DNA from: Prosopocoilus inquinatus
Taxonomy: Eukaryota; Arthropoda; Insecta; Coleoptera; Lucanidae
DNA: 64,000 nucleotides
Assembly (NCBI GenBank): GCA_036172665.1
Contig: CM069870.1
Span: 20,806,001-20,870,000, forward strand
Direction of reading: 5' to 3'
The position numbers were made by a program, and so were the translations under genes. Under the pieces are notes generated by a model. It worked only from the letters and a program-made list of their open reading frames with translations. It did not search any database and was not told the DNA's origin. Positions within the stretch are counted from its first letter, which is position 1. The number at the start of each line of letters is the position of its first letter. Positions 31,181 through 42,835 of this stretch are shown piece after piece.

Positions 31181-33830
31181 TCTCTTTCAGATTGCAAGGC
31201 AAAGTTGAATCGGTCGAAAGAAAAAATGTTATGAACTGCGTACGTGGGAAAGAGAACTGAGGAAAATTGGAGGAGAAGAAGAATTCATGAACTGGAAGAA
31301 TGGTACAGTTGTCACATTGTCGCAGTTTAAACGATCCCCCACTCATATTGCACAATAATTCGGTGAAAAGGGCCGTATTTAATATTAATTATTTATTAAA
31401 AATTATTAAAAAAATATCTCGTAACCTATGCACAACTTATTCTAGTAACGGCGCCAGCAGTTAGTACAAGTTAATTAAATATTCAAGAAGCAAACACAAT
31501 TTGTTAAAAAGCACTATTAAAATGATTAAAAATTTACCCCTGTCAAAAAAACATGAGAAAAGCTGGAAATTGCTTTTAACTAGTCAATAAAAACGTTGTC
31601 TTTATTACCGACAAGAGGTATAAACGCGCCGGCGTTAATATCTGAAATAACAGTGGGCGTTGATAATTTAAAAGTTGCTGCGTTTTCTGAGAAAAGTGTT
31701 TTCCGAAAAAAAATATTGATATTGGACGTAAGCAACGTATGTTGAAAAGGTGACAGGAGCAAAAGAATAAAAGGAATCTCTACTTTGGCTAACAAAAACG
31801 AAATATCCCACAATCCGAGAAAAGACTGGGTCATGGTTTCCTTATTTGCAGTCTGGGTCTTGGAATTATACTAGAAATCGTTCCATACTTTTATTCTTTG
31901 CTGATTGCAGATTTGCTCTCTCTCTCTTTCGTTCTCTCTCTCTGTCTCTCTCTTTGGTTGAACGTAATGTCTTCTTTCTTTGAAAACTAATCCTTTACTC
32001 ATTTAGTTCAAAAATTAAAAAAAATCTGAATCTTTGAGGAAATATACATGAAAAAATGACCAGAGTTTGGTACGAAACATTGACATACATATTAAATGAG
32101 TATTCAGAATTTAAACGAAAATCAGAGAAATTAAGATTGCAATCATTAAAAAAAAATTAAATTGAAATCAAATTCCAATAATAAACATACTGTATAAAGA
32201 GAGAATGGGTAGAAAAAGCTGTACACTTTTTAAAGCCTGTGTTAGTTACAAAATTTCTTTTGTAGCTCAAAACATTGGCGAATCCGTTTTCGAAATTAAA
32301 CTTTGATTTGAAAATGTTTCGGTTACGTTTAGAGTACTTTACAACTGATTTATTGGTCCACTTCTGGAAAACTTCCCCCTCCCCCCTCTCACTCTCTCTT
32401 TCACGGAAAGCAAACTAAAAAAATTGCCTGAATAAATTAAGAAAAGTTGCAAGACGAGGAACAAGAAACGTTTTTAAATTACGAAAGATTACATGAAATT
32501 CACGACGAGGAAAAAGACGTTTTCAAATTAGGAAAGATTATAAGAAATCCACGACGAGGAATAAGAAACGTTTGCAAATAGCAAAGCTCGTCAGGAACGA
32601 CCCGTTTTCGCGACAGAAATATTTGAACAAAAAAATGGAATACGCACAGACATAGAATTTCAGAAAACCCAAAGAATAAGATGAATGGGGCAAGTGGAGA
32701 GGCTACACAAAGTGTGTAGTGTTATGCAGAAAACCAATAGAAAAAAAGTGAAGCAGGTACAGGAAGATTTCATAACTATAAATGCAGAAAGAAGTCACAA
32801 CCAATGAAGGTAAGGTAAGGGAGAGTTCAGAAAGTGCCCCAACAATTCCAATAATTTATTCTAACTAAATAAACGAGAAAAATCGCCGAAGGACAAAAAA
32901 AACATTAACAACTCTAGCTCGCCCGATAAACGCCAACGCTTTTAATAAGGGGGAAGGGATGTAAGTCGCCGAAAACAAAACTTCAAAACTCTTTTGGCGA
33001 TGCAAGAAAGAATTATTTGGCTTCAGGGCAAGCAGGTCTATCGTAAATATTAATTAAATATAGCGTCTTCTATATTATATTTTTGGTTTTTTCATAAGGT
33101 AAGAATACAAATCCAGTTTTTTTTGCACATTTCAATAATTAAGATAATTATAATTTAGAAAAAAGTAGTAATATGACTGATTTGAAAACACAAAATAAAA
33201 CACGTGCAGCCAGCTTAAAAAATTATACACGCTTAGCTTAGTCAGTTTAAAATATAATAATAAGAAATTAGATCATTGAGATCATACTATCATATGAAGT
33301 TTATAATTTAACGCGCTGTAATAGAATATATTGCATTCACGAAGGAAAATATCGTTGAATTAAACACGAGTCATAGGAAAGTTTTATGTGTTTTGTTAAC
33401 ACAGCTTACCGCTCGAGCGAATTCTAAGAATTCCGGCGGGCTAGTCTAAGCCGAAACTAACCGTGTGACATAAAGCAATAGAATAAAGCTGCAAGAGAGG
33501 ATGCTCGGCGCAGATCATGCAATTCTGAATGTGACTTTGTGTTTTTTTTGATATCACGTCTTCATTTTCCTCATCCGTAATGCTGCAAATTCCTTAATTT
33601 TTCAATTTTCTAGGTTTGTTTTAATTTAAATATAAAGTATCCGTCCAGGACCGGCAAGGGCGAGTTTGAATAAAATAGAATTATTGACGCCTAAAGTTTA
33701 AAAATCTAACAAAGTCTTTCAAAAGTGTACAGAGTTTTTTGTACTTCCCTACTCTGTCTTCCCATTCTAGTTTCAATTTTATGTTAATCGTTGAATTTTA
33801 ATAATAATAATAACATTTTATTAATATTAA
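31181..33830. other. No gene recognised; TC microsatellite and short tandem repeats
   Basis: (TC)n at about 31915-31955. The third copy of the 27.5/28.8-kb repeat lies at 32192-32275. A ~50-bp repeat with CGACGAGGAA occurs three times at 32453-32585. Otherwise AT-rich. Confidence 0.45.
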
Positions 33831-35301
33831 TACAGGGTGTAACAAAAATACAGGCCGCTACTTCACGGACGTATTTACAGATCAAAAGAAAGAAAAAACT
33901 TCATATAAACATGTATATGGGGTGTTCACGGGAAGCTGTAATAACAATCAACTCTCTTATTTGAATTCTTACGAAGTAACTTATATTGGAAAAGTTTCAG
34001 GACCTGTCTTGCTCAATTTGATAGCAATATCGGAAAAACATATGACTGTCAGTTTTTTGCGATTTTCAATTATTTTTAACGTTTTTTAATAAAACATAAT
34101 GTTTTTTTATCATCGCATCGCGTTCAGAACGTCATATTAATTATGTTTTTAAAATATTTTCTTCCAAAGCCTAGTAGTTTTTTATTATTTGGTAGATAAA
34201 TTTTATAATCAAGGAAAATGCTTGCAACAGCTAACTTTTTTATTTGAAATTTTACGAGGTAACTTAAAATATGAAAGTTTTAGGGCCTTTTCCGCTAGAT
34301 TTTATGACAGTTTCGGAGAAACAAATGATTGTTTTGTTTTCGAGATTTTCAATTGTTTTTGTATTTTCTTTCGGAATATCAGCCTTTTTAACACTGCATT
34401 CCGTTCAAAATGTCTAATTAAGTTAGTATCTAGAAAAACACTTTCTAGCTATCCATACGGTTTCCCGCGAACACCCCGTATACATGTTTGAATATATTTT
34501 TTTCTGCATTTACTTTAACATTTTAATTAAAATTAAATATATAATTTTCAATTTCATAATTTGAATAATTTAACTATAGCATAAAATAGCTGATTTCTTG
34601 GATACAGGTTTGTTTGAACTTTTTCTTCATTTGGTCAGCAGAATGTCTTGGAAGTAGCAACTACTTCAATGATATATCCTACAGATTAAAGTAAAGAAAA
34701 AAGAACATGTGTACAGGGTGTTCGCGGGAAACGTATCGTAGCTAGAAAAACATTTTTTTTAGAGGCGCACTGAATTAGATATCCTGAACGTGTTGCGATG
34801 ATAAAAAACTGATTCCGTTCAAAAAAAATTAAAAGCCATTGAAAATCTCAAAAACCGAACAGTCATTTGTTTTTCTGATGCTGCCGTAAAATCTGGCGGA
34901 AAAGGTCCTTCCTGAAACTTTCCTATTTTAAGTTATCTCCTAAAATTTGAAATAAAAAATTTAGCTGTGGTAGGCATTTTCCTTGATCATCCAGATTTAT
35001 CTACCGAATAATAAAAAAATAATAGAAGAAAAGATTTTAAAGACATAATTAATATGACGTTCTGAACGAAAAAAGTTAAAAACTAAACTTTGTTTTTCCG
35101 ATATTGCTATAAAATTGGGCAGGACAGGTCCTGAAACTTGTCCAACATAAGTTACTTCGTATAAATTCAAATAAGAGAGTTAGTTGTTGTTGCAGCTTCC
35201 CGTGAAGACCCTGGATACATGTTTATATGAACTTTTTTCTTTCTTTTTATCCGTAGAAAACGTCCGTGAAATAGCGGCTTGTATTTTTGTTACACCCTGT
35301 A
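33831..35301. mobile_element. 1.47-kb palindromic foldback element
   Basis: TACAGGGTGTAACAAAAATA at the left end is the complement of the right end TATTTTTGTTACACCCTGTA, and the hexamer TATTAA directly flanks both ends. The arms (about 33831-34500 and 34710-35301) remain complementary for most of their length. A second inverted boundary (CGCGAACACCCCGTATACAT / TGTACAGGGTGTTCGCGGGA) surrounds the ~200-bp centre, so one foldback appears built on another. No protein remnant. Confidence 0.85.
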
Positions 35302-36985
35302 TATTAAGTATTTCTGTTTGTCCAAGAAAAAGAAATGTCTAATAAAATTATTGAATGATTCCAGATTCTAGTTTACAGCTGCTATATTTGTTTAAGAAAT
35401 TGATTTTAAGTCAATTTATTTGTTGAATGAAGTGATATTTGTAGTATGTGTTTAACAACTATTGGTAGTATACGTAGGTGAAAGGTTGAAGTTATTCTGT
35501 TTTCTTTTGATTTTTTTTGTGGGGGTGAGAGAAAGGGCAAACAATGAAATTTATCTTCGTGTGGTATTGTCAGTGAGAAAAGGGGTGTGAAAAGAAAGCA
35601 CACGTTTTCCACCGTACCTGTTGATTAATGATGAAACTAGATAAAGAGGCGATAAAAAGCGACTCTTTTGAAGATGCATTACGGGGCGATCCGAGCGTGC
35701 CGGGAGGCCTTTTATAAAAAGCGCCCGGAAAATCTGACGCCAAAGGGTGTCAACTACACAAACACTTGATTCACTCCAATTTTGCTGTCATTTTGTCGGC
35801 TCATCACTTAACCGAACACCGGGCGCCGCCGCGTTTTGATCTTCAACTAATTTATTTTTAGATTAAGTCAGAGGATAAAATTTCGTCGCCGGTTATTTAT
35901 TAAGGGGGAAGGGATCTCAAGACCTTTCAGAAAAATCTTACATTGCATAGTGTTTTTATTTTTTTTTAAGTTTTATACTTATAAAGAACGTTGAGTTTAT
36001 TAAAATAATTAAAATATTATTTGTAGTCATGATGCCATAATATTGTTTGTTAACAGATTTGTTCTCGTCTCATAGGAAATCAATATTTAGAGGAGAAGGC
36101 GGCTGTAATTATATTTATGAAATATTCAATTATCTAGTTATTTACTATAACTGCGGTGTGTCTGGTGCAGTCGCGGATTCCTCTATCCCATTAAACAGCT
36201 TCGTCTGGAAACAATCAGACACTGAATTGATTCGCATTGGGGGTCCATTACTCCAGTTCCACCGCCTGGGTTTACTCGCTGCAGTTCACTGCACGTAACT
36301 TGCGGTTTCTTGACAACGTTACACACCAGTTCATACCATGCGAATCAAAACTACCCAAAAACATTTTAACCATATCTCCCTTTTCACTTCGCTGCTTTCA
36401 CATTTCCTCTGTCACAAAAAAAAGAAAACAAAACAAGAAAATAAAAATCAAAAGTTAAATTATATAAAATTATTCGAATTTAACGTTCGCATTTTATCCA
36501 GCTGAAATTATTTCCAACACATCTTCCGTTCATATGGCAGGAGTCTCGAGACAGTGGCTTTTTACGGCACCTTAATTAAATCCCTTTCTGACATCTACCG
36601 CGCTGTTGTCACCGCTCCAAACGGAGAGATTTCTACGTGATGCGGTTTCCAAAGTGCAAATTGCCCTCCAGAATCCTCGTTCCATTTCAAATTATTTATT
36701 TCATTTTAACCTACTTGTCGGTAATCTCCTCCGCAATCCGTGAATTCTATCTCGCTGCCATTAAGGACGTAAATCAGGGCGGGCAAAAAGGTGCTCCCGG
36801 AAATACCCGGAACTCGTTACGTGCAAATAAAATTCTTCTTTAACAAAACAAAATTTTATGATCTATATTCTAATTAACTAAACTAGCGGGAAAAAAATTA
36901 GTAAAAACAACCATTAACTCCAAAAAAATCTAAGATTTTTAAAATTAAATTATTTAAATTAGAACAGAATGACAAGTTCCACTGG
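35302..36985. other. No gene recognised
   Basis: Mixed composition with no repeat shared elsewhere that I could see. Frames at 35406, 36047, 36237 and 36637 are short and lack known domains. Confidence 0.4.
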
Positions 36986-36995
36986 CACTCTTGTT

Positions 36996-37165
36996 AGAAA
37001 GAAATGTTTATTACAAAACTCCTATGGGGTATTTGCAAAATAAGTGCAAATTTTTAACTATGGTACGCCGACTGTTTGAACTTAGAAAGAAATGTTTATT
37101 ACAAAGCTCATATAGGATATTCCTAAAATAAGTACAATTTCTTTAATTTCAGTACGCCAACAGCA
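36996..37165 (+). repeat. 88-bp tandem duplication
   Basis: AGAAAGAAATGTTTATTACA at 36996 and 37084. The following AAATAAGTGCAAATTTTTAA / AAATAAGTACAATTTCTTTA blocks also match. Confidence 0.7.
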
Positions 37166-37698
37166 CAAACAACACGAAAGAAATACAAAAAAAACCGTGT
37201 AACAAAAAGAAAATTCCCTTATCCGTCCTTTATTCGGCGCTAATGTAATAACAAAAAAAAAAAAAAACTTGTGGAACTTGCTTCTCTGATCGTAAACAGC
37301 AAAAATCGCGAGAATGACTAATACGCAAGACACACTCACCGAATATCGTCTGTGTGGAGGATCACGTTCAAACAAACGTTCACTATGAGACTTTTAGAAA
37401 TGTTTATAACAATTGTTCGATGTGGCATCCATCATTAGCGACACACAAACGAGCTCGGCGAAAAAGTGATTCTTGTGTTCGTGTGCATGTCAGGATTAGC
37501 GCAAATACTGTCGACGGCGTTATAAATACATTCCTCTGAAATTCTGTTCTCTTGCCGTTCGTGAATTGCGGCATTTTAATAAGTAATAATACTATGCAGG
37601 TAGTAATCATATCTAGCTTTAACTCGTTCAATCACTTTTCACTAACTAAACTGTTGATCCCAAAGAATACGGAGCAATAAATTGTGTGTCATAATCAT

Positions 37699-38550
37699 CT
37701 ATAGCGCTGCGAACCGGTATATAATATTGGCTTGGCGTCACTATATGATTTACGACCCTGTTTCGCCTTTAAATGAGTTTACCTTGGGCTAAGTCTGAAC
37801 TTAAAATTCTGATTGAAATTAAAATTTCTTTAATTTTTAGTAGTTTTTTAGCTTCAATTTAGGCAGAATTTAGTTGTATTTAGTTGGGCTGTCATCCCCG
37901 TAAACTACACGAAATTATGCCCTGTCCAGAAACATCATACGAGACCAAGCCGCCTTAAAGCACCAACGTGCGTGCCCTGGACAAGAGTTGAGATAACAGT
38001 GACCTCAAAGAGCACGCTTTCAAGTTAATAAAGCGCCACCTCTCGGCTTTACCCCAAAACCAACATGAAAGTTGTTCGATCAATCAAAGCACAGGTTGAC
38101 ATCATCACAGTACCCAATCCTCGTAAAGGTCAAATGTGTGCGACTCATAAAATCAACGAACAACAACGCTTACAAAAAGTTCTATAGCGCTGCGAACCGT
38201 TATATGATTTACAACCATGTCTCTCCTTTAAATGAGTTTACCTTGGGCTAAGTCTGAACTTAATTCTGATTGAAATTAAAATTTCTTTAATTTTTAGTAG
38301 TTTTTTAGTTTAAATTTAGGCAGAATTTGGTTGTACATATTTGGGTTGTCTTCTCCGCAAACATTGCCCTGTCCAGAAACATCATACGAAGCCAAGCCCT
38401 CTTAAAGTAACAACGTGCCCTGGAGAAGTCGAGGTGACACTGGTATCAGAGAGCACGCATTCAAGTTAATAAAGCCACCACTCGGTTCATCAAAACCAAT
38501 ACGGAGGTTATTGGATCAATGAAAATACAGGTTGACATCACCAATCCTCG
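37699..38550 (+). repeat. Dispersed family E, two tandem copies (period 483)
   Basis: CTATAGCGCTGCGAACCGGT at 37699 and CTATAGCGCTGCGAACCGTT at 38182. Both continue through AATGAGTTTACCTTGGGCTA, CCCTGTCCAGAAACATCATA and AAGTTAATAAAGC. Inverted copies lie at 40.1-41.3 kb. No coding frame is shared by all copies. Confidence 0.8.
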
Positions 38551-38559
38551 TTTTTTTTT

Positions 38560-39480
38560 TAACTCCTCATTCGTCTTTATTTCAACTACTCTTCATTATA
38601 ATCAATTGATCCCACTTAATTTTGTTTAATAGATTTTATTTGTTTCGTTTTCATTTTTTAACTACCATTTACCATAACTTGTTTTATTTTATTTTATTAG
38701 ATTTTATTTTATTAGATTTTATTTTTAATTATAAATTGATTATCTTTTGTTTTTGTTTCATTTCTTTTTATTACTCGCCGTTTTGTTTCCTCTTTTATTC
38801 GATTTGATTTGATTTTGCCTTTTAATTATTAAATGATCATCCTGTTTCTTTAATATTCATAGATTATTATTTGGATCATGACAAAATATGTCAATTTTTA
38901 AATCAATTTGACTTTTGATAATATTGTTAGTTTTATATAATTATTATTTTGGTTCTAACTTTATCATCATTCTTTATTTTTTATTCCTCGTTTGATTTTA
39001 TTTTATCTTATTTATGATCAGTATGATCAGTTGATGGATCTTTGTTTTTTCTTTTAATCGATTTCATTTGTTTTGTTTTTACCTTTAAATTCTTCAGCTT
39101 GATTTTATTTGATACGATTTTTTACTTTTTATTATCTGTCGATAATCTTTTATTGTTTTTTTTATACGATTTTAGATTATTTTATTTTACATTTTAATTC
39201 CGCCGAACGATCGACCTTTTTAGCTTTGACCCAATTTTATTTCTTAATTATTAAATTAAATTAAATTTTCGGTTTTGATGAGTCAGTTTTTATATCGATT
39301 TGACTTATTGAGTTTTACAACATTTTTATTTTCGTCCTGTCTTGTTCAGCGATCATCTTTTGTTTTTGTTTTATTCGACTTGACTGTATTTTAGAACTAT
39401 TTTGATTTTGATAATCAGTTGAACGTTTTCTTTCTTATTTATTTAATATTACTTGTAAATCTTTTACAAACTACTCGGCT
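38560..39480. other. Strongly T-rich, purine-poor low-complexity block
   Basis: About 900 bp on the plus strand consist mainly of T with interspersed GATTT/TTTTATT units, while A-runs are scarce. No terminal repeat or frame is seen. It could be a decayed simple repeat or an old retroposon tail. Confidence 0.5.
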
Positions 39481-40077
39481 AGCCCTCCATTAAACAAGAC
39501 TTTACATCTCCGGCCCTCTAAAAGACGCCTGGAGCTTCAAGCCATCGACTTTCAAGGGGACGATACCAACCCCGTTGGAAACCTCTGGTATAAAATGTGA
39601 AAAGTTTTCTCAGACAAAATGTTAGGATTTAATTAAACAAAGTTTAAAAAAATAAAATTTGTTTAAAAAAGAAAGGCGATTATTATTAAGATTTCAAATA
39701 CGTATAAAAATATCAATTGTTCCATTAAAAAATATATAATTTCAGTTTATACCGGGTGTTTGTGAAATAAGTGCAGAAATTTAAACTTGTAATACATCAC
39801 CATAAATGGAAATGATTGAACTTACATGTCCTTAACAAAAGTTTTACACATTTGGAGAAAATCTAGTTGAAAATCGGGCAAGAAATAATCGTACGTCTAT
39901 GTCTTTGAGGCAAGTCAACAAAAGGAAATTTTATTGGAATAAAAAACCGAAGTGCAATTGAGCAGTGACCTTTGCCGAAGTCGAGAGGCCAATAAAAGCG
40001 TTGTTTTTAACGTCGCAATAAGTCGTATTACCGCTGAGCGAAATAATTTGCTTATTTTTAACCTTTTTTAAGCGTTA

Positions 40078-40431
40078 TTATTCGTTGGTTTTATGACGCG
40101 TACACATTTGACCTGTACGAAGATTGGGTATTGATGACGTCAAACAGTATTTTGACTGATCGAACAACTTCCGTATTGGTTTTGGGGCGAAGCCGGGTGC
40201 TGGCTTTATTAACTTGAATCCGTGCTCTTTTAGACTAGTGTCATATCGACTTCTCCAGGGCATAGGTGCTTTAAAGCGGCTTGTTCTCGTATGATGTTTC
40301 TGGACAGGGCATAATTTCGTGCTGTTCGCGGGGAACTTTTTGTATGCGTTGTAGTTCGTTGATTTTATGACTCGCACACATTTGACCTTTACGAGGATTG
40401 GGTGTTGGTGATGTCAACATGTATTTTCATT
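40078..40431 (-). repeat. Family E, inverted copy interrupted by element F
   Basis: TATGATGTTTCTGGACAGGG and GTATTGGTTTTGGGGCGAAG are the complements of family E motifs. The segment stops at GTATTTTCATT and the expected continuation ATCGAACAACTTCCGCATTG appears only at 41139. Confidence 0.75.
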
Positions 40432-41138
40432 TTGAATAATAGAAAGTCGCGGAGAAATAGTATTTCTAATCGCTAATAGCTTGCGCTAAAAGCTGGACAT
40501 CGCTTCAATCTCTTTTATATCAAACAGGTATTAACTACAGGTAGTTAAAAATGCACCTAAAACAGATTTGTTCAAAAATGCATGTAACCTTCTTTTATTC
40601 TAGACCCCTCAATGACTTTACTAACATTATTGTCCTGACTGCGTCCCTTATTTACAGTATTACGGTTCCGTTTGGGGGTATTTACGTTGTTACGGTTTCT
40701 TTTACTCTTAGATGGTCCCTTTTAGGGGTACTTACGGTGTTGCGGTTCCTTTTACTACTAAAACGATCCCTTTTAGGGATATTTACGGTGTTGCGGTTTC
40801 CTTTATCCCTAAAAGGAACTGTAACATCGGCATTACTACCTAAACGGTTCCTTTTAGGGGTATTTTTAGTGTTACGGTTCCTTTTTCATCCTAAAACTGT
40901 CCCTTTTAGGGGTATTTAGGGTGTTTTGTCGCTAAAAGGAACCGTAACATCGACGTAGTCATAACAAAAGGTATATTTTGTAACGCGTGTACTGAGCAAA
41001 ATTCAATATGTTTTTATAATAATGTGATCTATTTAGTCCTCGGTTCGAGTTTGATGAAACGGTTTGATTGGTTCATGGATCGTTTTTGCAGTTAAAGGGT
41101 TGGTTGTTAAAGAAATGTCGTGATGTCAGAAATGTATT
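40432..41138 (+). mobile_element. Element F copy 1 (~700 bp) with a 51-bp minisatellite
   Basis: Its limits follow from its insertion into family E, and it matches 47912-48588 from AAATAGTATTTCTAATCGCT to GAAATGTATT. Inside, GGTGTTGCGGTTCCTTTTAC-type 51-bp units and inverted CCCTTTTAGG/CCTAAAAGG motifs form a minisatellite. A frame starting ATGCACCTAAAACAGATTTG is shared with the other copy but is shifted in the repeats here. The element class is unknown. Confidence 0.7.
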
Positions 41139-41256
41139 AATCGAACAACTTCCGCATTGGTTTTAGGGCGAAGTCGAGTGCTGGCTTTATTAACTTGAAT
41201 GCGTGCTCTTTTATTTCAGTGTCATCTCGACTTCTCCAAGAAGAGTTTTTTTAAAG
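41139..41256 (-). repeat. Family E, continuation after element F
   Basis: ATCGAACAACTTCCGCATTG through TTTATTAACTTGAATGCGTG and CATCTCGACTTCTCCA completes the inverted E copy. Confidence 0.7.
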
Positions 41257-41454
41257 ATTCAAGATCCCATTCACGATACATAAGAGACCAATATCGTTTT
41301 AAGTACACGACTGACTTTTTTTGAAAAAATATTGAAATAAATTGCTGTTCGTTGATAGATCCTGCGGACCAAACGCAAGGGTACGGACCAAAGTTTTCTT
41401 TTTCGACAAGCAGTTCGGTTCAGTACAGAATGTCGTATTTAAGAAACTTCTGAA

Positions 41455-41700
41455 ATTTCCGGCATCCAATGTTGATTATTAATTTGCCGCATAGCAACCA
41501 GGCACACTGTGCACGTATGAAATCTCATTTCATCAGACACCATACAAAGTTGTTTCCAATCAACGTCGTCGACGTCCGCCGAGCAATATCTTATTTGCGG
41601 CCGAACTCACGTTGAAGGTATTGATGGAGTCCGGCCGCAGTGCCTCTGTGTGAAAGTCCATTGTGTTGCACTTGCATTCAGGCGGTCAAAGTTTGCAGGT
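41455..41700 (-). pseudogene. Possible Tc1/mariner-superfamily transposase fragment
   Basis: Minus strand, one frame reads DVDDVDWKQLCMVSDEMRFH and then, through TVCLVAM, RQINNQHWMPEISEVS to a stop. SDE-x-x-FH followed by a VN-QN-x-W-like stretch resembles the first catalytic block of insect transposases of the rosa-like type. Upstream the frame is broken. The similarity is weak and rests on pattern memory. Confidence 0.3.
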
Positions 41701-42835
41701 GTTACTCAATTCATATTGGAAACTAACGTCTGCAGCCGTTGCCGGTTACAAAGCGGCCACTTGTAAGCCTAGGCTGCGCCAAACCTCGCAATTGCTGGCC
41801 GGTTCAATACCGACAAATTTCTTGGTTCCATGAATTCCCCCTGCCGATCCAATGAATTGTTACGAAACGCCAGTCCGCTGCTACTATACAAGCTGCAGCA
41901 GCAGCAGCAGCAGCAACTGGAATTACATCTTTTATGTGCACGACGGAAATGTTCCGACGTAGTTTCGGGGTGTCATGCATAAAGTTGCATGCATACACGA
42001 AGGAGATACACGTCGATTTATTTCTATTAATCGTGAGTAATTATGTTTTATTGGAAGTCGTTTCCCGTGTTTAATTTAATTTTATTACAGCTACCATAAA
42101 ACTGTATAAAAGGAAAAGTCAAATACAGAAAATTCACTGGTTCAAAAGTTCAAAAGCATTACATCATTCATCGACGTTTACATCCTCCAACGGTATACAA
42201 ATTACCTTTAAAATTGTTACTCGATTTACTCTAAAATTCTTGTATTTGATTTACTTAAATAAAAAAAATTGTTGGAAATTTTACCTAAGTGTAAAATTTC
42301 GTATATACTGTAACGACCGGGGGTTATTTGTCTAATAATTTAGGGTTGGCCAGCCTAAATACTTACCTTAAATTCTTTTTGCACTGATAAACAATGGAAC
42401 CGCGCCCGTCTTACTGATAGTGATAACCCATATCTATTGGTTTTAATCAGCGGGCCACCGCTGTAAGATGATTTTCTCGTTCGGTAGCTAGTTTGAGTTT
42501 TAAAGCCGAAAATGCTCTCCCGGGGGTTTTCGCACGGAACGTCAGAGCAGGACCCTTATTTACCTGAAGGTTGTCAATGGAAAGGGTCGAATATTCAGTA
42601 CGCAGAGATCCAAAGTTTGTATAGAAAATTAAATGTTGTGATTAAATAATTTTGGAATTAGGGATAAAGAAGTCAAGGGTTTAACAACGATGGCAATTAC
42701 ATACATAATCAAAAGATGATTGAAATTTCTACCTTCGACAACAAATGACTGAAGGAACAAAAAGAAAAAAAAACACGACGTTAAAAATATTTTTCAATCG
42801 AAATTCTATGGAAGGTGTCATAAGGAGGGATCTTA
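41701..42835. other. No gene recognised; CAG run and possible LTR-like start
   Basis: A (CAG)n run at 41895-41914. A TATAAAAGG box near 42105 and TGTAACGACCGGGGGTTATT near 42309 look LTR-like, but no partner LTR is visible. Nothing coding. Confidence 0.3.

Noticed and set aside
32580..32625. CCTGACGAGC on the minus strand tested as a hammerhead core
   Set aside because: A nearby UUUGC/GCAAA hairpin exists but the GAAA box is missing.
40078..40377. 99-codon minus-strand frame in family E
   Set aside because: The other E copies do not keep the frame and no domain is visible.
41035..41065. CGGTTCGAGTTTGATGAAAC, reminiscent of a tRNA T-arm
   Set aside because: No acceptor, D or anticodon stems fit, and it is part of element F, present in two copies.
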